Shown piece by piece: positions 1 to 6,324 of a stretch of 9,606 nt of DNA. The stretch covers positions 1 to 9,606 of the forward strand of contig JAPWUY010000037.1 in the NCBI GenBank assembly GCA_028275295.1, written 5' to 3'. The DNA comes from Thermodesulfobacteriota bacterium. GTDB taxonomy: Bacteria; Desulfobacterota; Desulfocorpusculales; Desulfocorpusculum. The translations under genes were made by a program, and so were the position numbers. The notes beneath the pieces are model-generated. The model made no database searches and was not told the origin of the DNA. It saw only the letters and a program-made list of their open reading frames with translations. How positions within the stretch are numbered: position 1 is the first letter of the stretch; each line of letters begins with the position of its first letter.

Positions 1-128
1 CGGTCGTGTACGGGCTCAATAAGACCCTTTCTGTAGGGAGGTACCATCCCTTTGCTCCGGACATGATGAACAGCCGAACCGGAATGGAGTTCGTCTCCTT
101 TTCCTTGATGCTCTCTTACAAATGGTGA
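1..128 (+). CDS. C-terminal end of a probable outer-membrane β-barrel protein (5' partial)
   Basis: Frame 3 is open from the left edge to the TGA at 126-128, giving 41 residues of a gene that starts outside the window. The last residues alternate polar and hydrophobic side chains and the chain ends in Tyr-Lys-Trp. A final amphipathic strand closing on an aromatic residue is the usual C-terminal signature recognised by the BAM machinery in porins and other outer-membrane β-barrels. The other two forward frames carry stops within the first 36 bases. If right, the organism is Gram-negative (diderm). No specific family can be named from this little sequence, and a short chance open frame is the main alternative. 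It is separated by 100 nt from the next gene, so it need not belong to the same unit. Confidence 0.55.
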   Translation, partial: VVYGLNKTLSVGRYHPFAPDMMNSRTGMEFVSFSLMLSYKW

Positions 129-228
129 AGGGGAATCCAAAGCAAGCAAGGGACGGGCTCGACTCCATGAGAGGATCAAAGGACCACCGGTTCCTTCGCC
201 GGAAAGCTTCCTGTGGAGACTCACGGCC

Positions 229-1248
229 ATGATCGATAGACTACAGAAAGCGGCCAAGTTCATAGAAGGCAAGTTGGTGATATTCGTTCTGGCGGCTATT
301 GTGACGGGAATAGGGTTCGGATGGTGGCTTCCCTCGGCGGCGAAAGGCTTGAAAGGGTACACCACGGTATCCCTTTTCGTCATGTTATTTCCCATGATGA
401 TAGGGTTGCGAATAGAGGAAGTGGGTAAGGCCTTTGCCAGGCTCAAGCCCACAAGCTCCTCCATGCTGTTCAATTTTGTGCTCTCTCCTCCCCTTGCTGC
501 CCTTCTGGCTCGCATATTCCTGCATGACAGGCCGGATTTCGCCGTGGGCCTCATACTGACCGGAACAGTTCCATGTGCGGGGATGGTGGCCGGCTGGACT
601 GGGTACGCCAAGGGGAACGTGGCGTTGGCTCTCGTGATTGTGGCCCTTAGCCTTCTTCTTAGCATCGTCCTCGTGCCTTTTTGGATGCCCATATTGGCGG
701 GTGTATATGTGCAAATCAATGCCTGGGGCATGTTCAAGGAGATACTGGTGGCCGTGGTGGTCCCCTTGATCTTGGGCGATCTAACAAGAAGGGCCATAAT
801 TCGGAAATGGGGGCAAGGGGGTTTCATGAAATTGAAACCCATTTTGCCAGGTGTTTCCATGTTGGGGATGTATTCCATTGTCTTCATCTCCGTGGCGTTG
901 GAGGCCCACAACATTGTTCAGAACCCGGATTACTTCCTGGTGATCCTCGCGCCCTTGGCCCTGTTCTATGCGAGTCTTTTTTGTAGCGCGGTCGTTTTCT
1001 CCCATCTGGCTGGGTTCTCTTATGAGGACATGGTGGCCTTTGCATACGGCACTGCGGGGAAAAATATCTCTATAGCCCTTGCCCTTGCCATTCTGTTCTT
1101 CAGCCCCCTGACCGTGTTCGTCTTGGCCCTCAAACCCGTCATTCAGATCGCTTTCATGGCTGGTTTCCTCCGCCTGACCCCAAGGCTGGAGAGGTGGTTT
1201 CCCCACGAGGCCAGGGCAAAGACCGTCACCCAGGTATTGACTCGGTGA
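229..1248 (+). CDS. BASS/ACR3-superfamily membrane transporter, putative arsenite efflux
   Basis: A 339-residue, very hydrophobic protein with about ten predicted membrane segments, the usual size for the bile acid:sodium symporter / ACR3 superfamily. ACR3 members extrude arsenite across the inner membrane. Residues 111-130 (TGTVPCAGMV then AGWTGYAKGN) match the ACR3 fourth-helix region, including Cys116 at the place of the cysteine known to matter for arsenite transport. The second signature, near residue 275, reads GTAGKNISIALA, whereas classical ACR3 proteins carry an Asn-Asn-Phe-Glu-type motif there. The canonical Glu therefore seems absent, and the substrate may differ from plain arsenite. 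The ATG at 229 has a weak upstream GGAG (about 215). The arsR-type gene follows 46 nt downstream with its own promoter inside this gene's 3' end. Superfamily assignment is fairly secure; the substrate is inferred from context. Confidence 0.75.
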   Translation: MIDRLQKAAKFIEGKLVIFVLAAIVTGIGFGWWLPSAAKGLKGYTTVSLFVMLFPMMIGLRIEEVGKAFARLKPTSSSMLFNFVLSPPLAALLARIFLHDRPDFAVGLILTGTVPCAGMVAGWTGYAKGNVALALVIVALSLLLSIVLVPFWMPILAGVYVQINAWGMFKEILVAVVVPLILGDLTRRAIIRKWGQGGFMKLKPILPGVSMLGMYSIVFISVALEAHNIVQNPDYFLVILAPLALFYASLFCSAVVFSHLAGFSYEDMVAFAYGTAGKNISIALALAILFFSPLTVFVLALKPVIQIAFMAGFLRLTPRLERWFPHEARAKTVTQVLTR

Positions 1249-1265
1249 AAAAACAAGAGTATATT
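1237..1265 (+). promoter_or_regulatory. Sigma-70 type promoter for the arsR-permease unit
   Basis: TTGACT (1237-1242) and TATATT (1260-1265) are separated by exactly 17 nt. Each hexamer matches the sigma-70 consensus at five of six positions. The -35 box lies within the last codons of the upstream transporter gene and the -10 box just after its stop. Transcription would start near 1271-1274. That leaves almost no leader before the ATG at 1277 but about 20 nt with a good ribosome site before the ATG at 1295. A small dyad, CCTA-AG-TAGG (1266-1275), lies at the expected start point and could be part of an ArsR operator, but it is too short to call with confidence. Confidence 0.65.
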
Positions 1266-1284
1266 CCTAAGTAGGCATGAAGTT

Positions 1285-1289
1285 GGAGG
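1285..1289 (+). promoter_or_regulatory. Ribosome binding site that fixes the arsR start
   Basis: GGAGG lies 5 nt before the ATG at 1295 and is followed by a second overlapping AGGAGG-type match. The earlier in-frame ATG at 1277 has no such site and would fall within a few bases of the predicted transcription start. The start at 1295 is therefore preferred. Confidence 0.7.
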
Positions 1290-1294
1290 AGGTC

Positions 1295-1612
1295 ATGAGC
1301 ACCCGTTACTATGAAAAAAAAGCGGCTATTCTCAAGGCCTTGGCCCAGCCCACGCGCCTCAGGATCCTGGACATGCTCAAGGAGGGTGAGAGGTGCGTGT
1401 GCGAGATGTACCCCGAGCTGGGCCAGGAGCAACCCAATATCTCCAAGCACCTCAACCTCATGAAGCAGGCCGGTATCCTGGATTCCCGCAAGGAGGGCCT
1501 GAGGGTGATCTACTGGATCAAGAATCCGGAGGTGCTGGAGATCCTGCGCCATGCGGAGGAGATCCTCAGGAAAGAGGCCCACGAGGCCTACAAAGCGGTG
1601 CAGGTAGCTTGA
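1295..1612 (+). CDS. arsR: ArsR/SmtB-family metalloid-responsive repressor
   Basis: A 105-residue winged-helix regulator of standard ArsR length. After a first helix (residues 5-15) comes the typical ALAQPTRLRILDML stretch, then Cys34-Val35-Cys36-Glu. This corresponds to the ELCVCDL metal-binding motif, in which the vicinal cysteines bind As(III) or Sb(III) and release the repressor from DNA. The recognition helix is about residues 46-58 (QPNISKHLNLMKQ), followed by the β-wing (EGLRVIYWI). Start 1295 is chosen for its ribosome site and promoter spacing; the alternative ATG at 1277 adds six residues. A near-consensus promoter lies directly upstream, so the protein probably represses its own transcript, which includes the permease 68 nt downstream. 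Arsenic or antimony sensing is the best-supported role; another thiophilic ligand is possible. Confidence 0.9.
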   Translation: MSTRYYEKKAAILKALAQPTRLRILDMLKEGERCVCEMYPELGQEQPNISKHLNLMKQAGILDSRKEGLRVIYWIKNPEVLEILRHAEEILRKEAHEAYKAVQVA

Positions 1613-1639
1613 GGTAACGAGCGCCGGTAAATACCAGGT

Positions 1640-1662
1640 GGCCGCGAGATCCTAGAGCGGCC
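1640..1662 (+). other. Short hairpin between arsR and permease
   Basis: GGCCGC (1640-1645) and GCGGCC (1657-1662) form a perfect 6-bp stem with an 11-nt loop in the 68-nt gap. It ends 5 nt before the GGGGAGG ribosome site (1668-1674) of the next gene. No T-run follows, so it does not look like an intrinsic terminator. It could be an mRNA processing or stability element, or chance. Confidence 0.3.
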
Positions 1663-1680
1663 CCGAAGGGGAGGTTTACG

Positions 1681-2853
1681 TTGAAAGAGAGATACAAGTT
1701 CCTGATACTGGTTCTGGGCTTCATCGGAGCCTACTATGTTCCTTTCGAGAACGAAAAGGTGAGGCAGGCTGGGCTCGAGGCCTTCTTGATGCTCCAGGAA
1801 TATGCCAGGGAGCACGTTCTCACCTGTCTTGTGCCGGCATTCTTCATAGCGGGGGCCATAGGAGTTTTCGTGTCCCAGGCGGCTGTCCTGAAGTACTTCG
1901 GGGCAGGGGCCAAGAAGATCCTCTCCTACTCAGTGGCCTCCGTCTCAGGGACCATCCTGGCTGTGTGTTCCTGCACGGTGCTTCCTCTTTTCGCCGGGAT
2001 CTACATGAGAGGGGCTGGCATTGGGCCTGCAACCGCATTTCTTTACTCGGGGCCGGCCATAAACGTCTTGGCCATAGTGCTCACGGCCAGGGTCCTGGGC
2101 TGGCAGCTGGGTCTTGCAAGGGCGGTAGGCGCAGTGCTTTTTGCCTTCGTCGTGGGGCTGGCCATGAACTTCATCTACAGAAAAGAAGAGCAGGAGAAGG
2201 CCGCCGGTCAGCTCATGTTCCCCGAAGAGGAGGAGAAAACAAGACCCCTCTGGAAAGAGGTCCTGTACATGGCTACCTTGGTTGGCATCCTCATCTTCGC
2301 TGCCTGGGGGAAGCCCAAAGAGCCTGTGGGCTTCTGGATGGCGGTATGGGAGGTGCACTGGTACATAACAGCCGCACTTCTGGGTCTGCTGGCCCTGGAG
2401 CTCTGGGCATGGTTTCGAAAAGAGGAGATCACCTCCTGGGTGGATGCCACCTGGGGGTTTGCCAAGCAGATATTCCCGCTTCTCTTCGGAGGGGTCCTGG
2501 TGGCGGGGTTCCTTTTGGGAAGGCCTGGCCACGAAGCACTCATCCCCGAGAGCTGGGTCTATTCCCTGGTGGGAGGCAATTCCCTGGGAGCGAACCTCTT
2601 CGCATCGGTCTTCGGAGCCCTCATGTACTTCGCCACCCTGACCGAGGTGCCGATCCTTCAAGGCTTGTTGGGAAGCGGAATGGGCCAGGGCCCGGCTCTG
2701 GCCTTGCTCCTTGCGGGGCCGGCCTTGAGCCTTCCCAACATGCTCGTTATAAGGAGCGTCATAGGAACCCAGAAGATGCTCGTGTACGTGAGCCTGGTCG
2801 TGGTGCTCTCAACGGCTGCGGGCCTGCTTTACGGCTCCTTGATGGGGCAATGA
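1681..2853 (+). CDS. ArsP/DUF318-type permease
   Basis: A 390-residue integral membrane protein of the permease family that includes ArsP (DUF318, COG0701). Characterised ArsP proteins export trivalent organoarsenicals such as methylarsenite; other members are linked to metal tolerance. The first conserved block (residues 84-135) contains Cys96-Ser-Cys98 (AVCSCTVLPLFAG) followed by YSGPAINVLAIVLT. The second half repeats the theme at 319-357, with LTEVPI and then LAGPALSLPNMLVI. A charged cytoplasmic stretch (167-190) separates the halves. Translation starts at TTG 1681, supported by GGGGAGG (1668-1674) 6 nt upstream; no better ATG lies nearby. It follows the ArsR-type gene and is probably controlled by it. 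Small CxxC thioredoxin-like proteins commonly accompany this permease family, and two lie downstream here. The family call is firm; the exported substrate is inferred. Confidence 0.85.
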   Translation: MKERYKFLILVLGFIGAYYVPFENEKVRQAGLEAFLMLQEYAREHVLTCLVPAFFIAGAIGVFVSQAAVLKYFGAGAKKILSYSVASVSGTILAVCSCTVLPLFAGIYMRGAGIGPATAFLYSGPAINVLAIVLTARVLGWQLGLARAVGAVLFAFVVGLAMNFIYRKEEQEKAAGQLMFPEEEEKTRPLWKEVLYMATLVGILIFAAWGKPKEPVGFWMAVWEVHWYITAALLGLLALELWAWFRKEEITSWVDATWGFAKQIFPLLFGGVLVAGFLLGRPGHEALIPESWVYSLVGGNSLGANLFASVFGALMYFATLTEVPILQGLLGSGMGQGPALALLLAGPALSLPNMLVIRSVIGTQKMLVYVSLVVVLSTAAGLLYGSLMGQ

Positions 2854-2881
2854 GGCGAGTCACAAGATGGATTTACCAAGT

Positions 2882-2906
2882 GGGCCCGGCGAGCCGGGCC
2901 CCTTTT
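2882..2906 (+). terminator. Candidate intrinsic terminator after the permease
   Basis: GGGCCCGG (2882-2889) and CCGGGCCC (2894-2901) form a perfect 8-bp GC stem with a CGAG tetraloop, followed by C and four T. A second small hairpin (TGGGC 2906-2910 with GCCCA 2916-2920) follows at once. The T-run is short, so termination may be partial. It lies in the 100-nt gap between permease and MFS genes and no clear promoter was found after it. Confidence 0.55.
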
Positions 2907-2953
2907 GGGCCTCGAGCCCATGAGAAGAGAAATCGAGAAGGAGAGAAACAGTC

Positions 2954-4168
2954 ATGAAGGAACGTTCCCTGATACTGGCCCTTGGTCTCGCAGGTTTCGT
3001 GGTCATGGCGGACAACTGGGTGGTATCGCCAATCCTCCCAGCCATCGCTCGGGCCATAGGGGTCCCGGCGGCCAAGGCTGGGCTTTTGATCACTGCCTAC
3101 ATGATACCCTTTGGCCTTTTCCAGCTGGTCTTTGGCCCCCTGGCTGACCGATTCGGCAAGAAGCAGATCGTGGGCCTGTCCATGGTGTTATTCACCCTCG
3201 GCACTGGGCTTTGTGGCCTTGCCATGGGAATGGTGGACCTGGCCCTTTACAGGGGTCTCACCGGGGTCTTCGCTGCATCGGTGATGCCCATATCCATCGC
3301 GCTTATTGCAGATGTGGTGCCCATGGAGAGGCGCCAGGCGGCCATAGGGACATTCATGGGCATCGCCTTTTTGGGCCAGGGACTCAGCATGGCCATGGGC
3401 GGGGCAATATCCCACTACATGAGTTGGAGGGGGGTTTTTCTGACCTATGCGGCTCTCTCGGTGGTCTCCACCGCTTTGTTGCTCTTGGTGGGCCGGAGGG
3501 CTCCCTCTACCAAGAATCCCCAAAGCCAGTTTCTCAAGCCTTACATCAGGCTTCTGGGGGAATCTAGAAGCCTCTCCCTATATTCAGTGGTGGTCCTGGA
3601 AGGGATTCTCATCATAGGTTCCTTCTCCTACCTGGGAGCTTTGGCGGAACACAGGTTTCACCTAAGCGACCTGGAGATAGGGCTCGTTCTCACAGGTTTT
3701 GGGGCAGGGGCAGTCGTAACAGGGCGCCTGGTGGGCAAGCTGGTACCCAGGATCGGGCGTTCCAATGCCATCAGCCTCGGACTAGGGGCAGCAGCCCTGG
3801 CTGACCTCATCCTGTTCAGCGGTAAGGGCCGGGTGCCTGGACTCACAGTGGGGGTTCTTCTCCTGGGTGTGGGGTTCATGTTGGCCCACTCCACCCTCCT
3901 GACCTTAGCCACTGAGTTTGCCAGGGCCGCACGGGGCACTGCCATGTCCCTTGTGGCCTTCTGCTTCATGGGAAGCGGCGGTGTGGGCACTGCCATTGGA
4001 GGGAAGCTCATAGGCTCCATGGGCTATGAGACCTTCTATGGACTCTACGGTGTGGCTCTTCTGGCCCTGGTAATCTTGGCTCGCAAAGTGGTGGCAGTGA
4101 GCCCCGAGTTGGAGTTCTTGGGTCGGAAAGCTCCCCATGGCCCAGTTGCACAGCCCGAAAGGGGCTGA
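2954..4168 (+). CDS. Major facilitator superfamily (MFS) transporter, DHA1-like
   Basis: A 404-residue protein with about twelve hydrophobic segments, the normal MFS size. The loop between helices 2 and 3 carries motif A (GPLADRFGKK, residues 61-70). Helix 4 carries a motif-B-like RGLTG at 100-104, typical of proton-coupled drug/H+ antiporters. An acidic residue in helix 1 (Asp20 in VMADNW) is also typical of this group. The start at ATG 2954 is supported by AAGGAG (2938-2943). It lies between the ArsP-type permease and the redox genes, with a partial terminator before it and the CPKC protein starting 33 nt after it. It may export a metalloid, a conjugate or an organic toxin, but the sequence does not reveal the substrate. 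The family is certain; the role is not. Confidence 0.85.
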   Translation: MKERSLILALGLAGFVVMADNWVVSPILPAIARAIGVPAAKAGLLITAYMIPFGLFQLVFGPLADRFGKKQIVGLSMVLFTLGTGLCGLAMGMVDLALYRGLTGVFAASVMPISIALIADVVPMERRQAAIGTFMGIAFLGQGLSMAMGGAISHYMSWRGVFLTYAALSVVSTALLLLVGRRAPSTKNPQSQFLKPYIRLLGESRSLSLYSVVVLEGILIIGSFSYLGALAEHRFHLSDLEIGLVLTGFGAGAVVTGRLVGKLVPRIGRSNAISLGLGAAALADLILFSGKGRVPGLTVGVLLLGVGFMLAHSTLLTLATEFARAARGTAMSLVAFCFMGSGGVGTAIGGKLIGSMGYETFYGLYGVALLALVILARKVVAVSPELEFLGRKAPHGPVAQPERG

Positions 4169-4201
4169 TCAATAGATCCTGTTGGAAGGAGGAGTAGGAA
4201 A

Positions 4202-4441
4202 ATGAAGATCGAGGTTTTAGGGCCTGGATGCCCCAAGTGCCAGGCAACGGAGGTCAATGTCAAGAAGGCTGTGGAAAGCTTGGGCCTTCAGGCGGAGATC
4301 AGGAAGGTCACCGGCATAAAGGAGATAGCCAGCTATGGGGTCTTCGGGACCCCCTCTGTGGTCATAAACGGTAAGGTAAAATGTGTGGGTAAGATCCCGA
4401 CGGTGGAAGAGATAAAAAAGTGGCTGCAGGAAGCAGGCTGA
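4202..4441 (+). CDS. Small thioredoxin-like protein with CPKC site (redox-active disulfide protein 2 type)
   Basis: A 79-residue single-domain thioredoxin-fold protein without signal peptide, so cytoplasmic. The N-terminal strand leads into GPGCPKC with Cys10 and Cys13 as the redox pair. The cis-proline loop is GTPSVVING with Pro51. This small family (the archaeal MTH895/MJ0307 type) is shorter than ordinary thioredoxin because it lacks the first strand and helix. Cys61 in VKCVGK is an additional cysteine absent from the downstream paralogue. AAGGAGG (4186-4192) lies 9 nt before the ATG. Members are often encoded next to DUF318/ArsP permeases. A role in passing electrons or a thiophilic ion to the permease is inferred; the direct substrate is unknown. 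Confidence 0.88.
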   Translation: MKIEVLGPGCPKCQATEVNVKKAVESLGLQAEIRKVTGIKEIASYGVFGTPSVVINGKVKCVGKIPTVEEIKKWLQEAG

Positions 4442-4458
4442 GGACCCCCTCGGTCCTC
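4440..4458 (+). other. Hairpin overlapping the stop codon of the CPKC gene
   Basis: GAGGACC (4440-4446) and GGTCCTC (4452-4458) form a perfect 7-bp stem with a 5-nt loop, beginning inside the TGA stop codon. No T-run follows. Together with the larger hairpin 4 nt downstream it may protect or process the mRNA end, or act as a weak Rho-independent stop. Confidence 0.45.
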
Positions 4459-4461
4459 TGT

Positions 4462-4507
4462 GGGGATGAGTGGGCTGAGCCTCAGGCTCTGTGAGCCCAT
4501 TCTCCCC
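4462..4507 (+). other. Large two-level hairpin between the thioredoxin-like paralogues
   Basis: Four nested helices pair in order: GGGGA (4462-4466) with TCCCC (4503-4507); GAG (4468-4470) with TTC (4500-4502), including one G·U; TGGGCT (4471-4476) with AGCCCA (4494-4499); and GAGCC (4477-4481) with GGCTC (4485-4489). The tip is a TCA loop. In all 19 pairs form, broken only by a bulged T (4467) and a 4-nt bulge TGTG (4490-4493). The structure ends 35 nt before the ribosome site of the next gene and has no direct T-run. It may be a transcript processing or attenuation element; the function is inferred. Confidence 0.55.
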
Positions 4508-4542
4508 AAGTCGTGTTCAGTTTTCTCCTAGGGAGCCCCTAC

Positions 4543-4548
4543 GGGAGG
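4543..4548 (+). promoter_or_regulatory. Ribosome binding site for the fused CASC protein
   Basis: GGGAGG lies 5 nt before the ATG at 4554. The farther in-frame GTG at 4491 lies inside the large hairpin and lacks a ribosome site, so the ATG is taken as the start. Confidence 0.65.
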
Positions 4549-4553
4549 TGGCC

Positions 4554-5081
4554 ATGGCCAGGATAACCCAGATATTTGTCCGAGGAAGGCCTGTGGGAAT
4601 AGTAGGTCTCGAAGAGGCCATGGACGATGCGGAAAGAGAGAACCTGGGATATGAGGAAGCGAGAAATTTTCTCCTGGAGCGAATAAGAAGGAGAAACTAC
4701 ATCCCCGCAGGTCTAGAGGCCGAGTATCAAGATGCCATGGCGCGCCTCTACTGCGAGAGGAGGGGCATTCCCTTGCCCGAGTCGCCCAAGGGTGAGCCTC
4801 CTTTTCTCACTATTCGAGTTCTAGGACCAGGTTGCGCTAGCTGCCAGAGGCTCGAGCAGGAGGTGATGGCCGCTACTTCGGAGCTCAACATTCCCGCCGA
4901 TATCCTCCACGTGACCGATGTAAGGGAAATAGCATCCTATGGCGTTATGGGGACCCCGGCACTGGTCATAAATGGGAAGGTAGTGAGTGTCGGAAAGATA
5001 CCATCGAGGGCTAGCCTCAAAGAAGCGATCCTCAGGGCCAGGGGTGAGGGGGGCTCACAAGAGAGGAAGAAAGGGGGCTGA
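4554..5081 (+). CDS. Two-domain thioredoxin-like protein (unknown helical domain plus CASC domain)
   Basis: A 175-residue cytoplasmic protein. Residues 1-75 form a separate domain beginning with a short strand (ITQIFVRGRPVGIVGL) followed by charged helices rich in Glu and Arg (about 19-70). I do not recognise a named family for it. Residues 84-165 are a close paralogue of the upstream CPKC protein, sharing VLGPGC, EIASYGV, GTP, VINGKV and VGKIP in the same order. The pair here is Cys94-Ala-Ser-Cys97 and the cis-proline is Pro135. The tail (166-175) is charged and probably disordered. The start at ATG 4554 follows from its GGGAGG site. The next gene begins 7 nt after the stop, implying co-translation. 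The N-terminal domain may dock the redox domain onto a partner; this is inference. Confidence 0.82.
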   Translation: MARITQIFVRGRPVGIVGLEEAMDDAERENLGYEEARNFLLERIRRRNYIPAGLEAEYQDAMARLYCERRGIPLPESPKGEPPFLTIRVLGPGCASCQRLEQEVMAATSELNIPADILHVTDVREIASYGVMGTPALVINGKVVSVGKIPSRASLKEAILRARGEGGSQERKKGG

Positions 5082-5087
5082 TGGGGC

Positions 5088-6305
5088 ATGGAGAAAGGCA
5101 AAGGGAAGCCCGTCTTGTTCGTGGTGCTTTTTCTTCTCTCTGCCGCTGGTCTTTGTGCCAGCATATATCTGGCGGCATCCCATTACTCGATCCTGTCGGG
5201 CCAGCGGACAGGGGCGAGCTTTTGCACAGTGAGCGAGGTCGTGGACTGTGATGCAGTGGCAGCGAGCCCGTATTCCGAAATATACCAGATCCCTTGGGCC
5301 TCCTTTGGAGCCCTGGTTTACTTGATCCTCTTGTGTTTTTCTCTACTGGGCCTCCTCTTTAATCCCCTGTCGACTTTTTCCTTGAGGTTCATGTTCTCCA
5401 TCTCCCTTCTCTGCATCCTTTTCGATGCTTATCTGGCCTTCATCGGATTTGCGGTCCTCAAGCTAGTTTGCATCGTATGCATTTTCACATATCTGGTAAA
5501 CCTCGGGATTCTCATCGTTTCCAAGAAGGCCCTGGGAGATAAGGTATCGAACATCCTCAAGGGGACGTTGAGGAGCCTCCCATTTCTGGATGCCTCCTTG
5601 GGCGACAAGAGGCCCATGGCGAGGCTCTTCCACTGTCTCAATTTGGCCATCATACTGTTCGGGCTCGCTGGGATTCTCGGGATCAAATGGCATTTCGTCG
5701 GGGATAGAGAGGAGAGGGTTGCGAAGATAATGGAAAGTCTCTCGCAACAGAGACCAGTGACAGTGGCCCTGGAAAATTCACCCAGGCTGGGGCCCGAGAA
5801 TCCCAAGGTGACAATAGTGGAATTCAGCGATTTTCGATGTCCCTATTGCAAGGAGTTCGCCTCCGCGCTCAAGATGGTCCAGAAGCGTTACTCCAGAGAT
5901 CTAGCACTCTACTTCAAACATTACCCCCTGGACAACCTCTGTAACCCCTATATGCAGAGACCTTTCCATCCCGAGGCCTGCAAGCTCGCCCAGATCGGCG
6001 TGTGCGTGGAGAGATCAGGGAAGTTCTGGGAGATGGATGAGGCCCTGTTCAACTCAGGCAAGCCAACGGATGCTTCCTTGAGGAAGGCCTTGGAGGCGAG
6101 AGGATTAAATCCTGAGGACATCTACTCGTGTTCGGAGGAGCCTTGGACAAGGGATAGAGTGGTGCAGGACATTCACGAAGGCCGCAAGCTGGGGGTGAGG
6201 GCAACCCCTACTATCTTCATAAACGGTTACAGGCTCGAGGGAGCATTCGACTCGTACACCCTGAGCCTTCTGGTGGAGAAGTTTCTGGAAAGAAAAAGGC
6301 CATAA
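5088..6305 (+). CDS. VKOR-DsbA fusion (membrane disulfide-generating enzyme)
   Basis: A 405-residue fusion of a vitamin K epoxide reductase-like membrane domain and a DsbA-like thioredoxin domain. The VKOR half (1-200) has about five membrane segments. It carries the loop cysteines Cys46 and Cys54 (FCTVSEVVDC), a conserved Ser in the WASFG motif at 70-74, and the quinone-proximal Cys128-Ile-Val-Cys131. The C-terminal half (about 225-405) carries Cys251-Pro-Tyr-Cys254 and the cis-proline loop ATPTIFING with Pro374. By family knowledge the thioredoxin domain oxidises substrate thiols outside the cytoplasm and is re-oxidised through VKOR to quinone, doing the job of DsbA plus DsbB. Extra cysteines at 285, 298, 306 and 348 may form structural disulfides. 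It starts 7 nt after the previous stop. It was named from motifs, with high confidence. Confidence 0.92.
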   Translation: MEKGKGKPVLFVVLFLLSAAGLCASIYLAASHYSILSGQRTGASFCTVSEVVDCDAVAASPYSEIYQIPWASFGALVYLILLCFSLLGLLFNPLSTFSLRFMFSISLLCILFDAYLAFIGFAVLKLVCIVCIFTYLVNLGILIVSKKALGDKVSNILKGTLRSLPFLDASLGDKRPMARLFHCLNLAIILFGLAGILGIKWHFVGDREERVAKIMESLSQQRPVTVALENSPRLGPENPKVTIVEFSDFRCPYCKEFASALKMVQKRYSRDLALYFKHYPLDNLCNPYMQRPFHPEACKLAQIGVCVERSGKFWEMDEALFNSGKPTDASLRKALEARGLNPEDIYSCSEEPWTRDRVVQDIHEGRKLGVRATPTIFINGYRLEGAFDSYTLSLLVEKFLERKRP

Positions 6306-6324
6306 GGATAGGAGGAGGCAGGTG

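Noticed and set aside
1945..2661. 238-codon antisense open frame over the permease
   Set aside because: GC-rich shadow of the real gene; low-complexity His/Gly/Pro-rich product with no recognisable domain and no upstream ribosome site.
1965..2957. 330-codon + strand frame overlapping the permease and reaching the MFS start
   Set aside because: Out-of-frame shadow with Arg/Gly/His-rich composition; the overlapping permease frame has clear family motifs.
1681..2998. Similar N-termini (MKER then hydrophobic) of the permease and MFS proteins
   Set aside because: The resemblance covers only a few residues of a generic basic-then-hydrophobic start; the proteins belong to different families.
4151..4167. 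CAGCCC/GGGCTG hairpin across the MFS stop codon
   Set aside because: Short 6-bp stem without a T-run, followed by a normal gene start; chance pairing is plausible in GC-rich DNA.
4491..4553. GTG start for the fused CASC protein
   Set aside because: It lies inside the large hairpin, has no ribosome site, and adds residues absent from the paralogue; ATG 4554 has GGGAGG 5 nt upstream.
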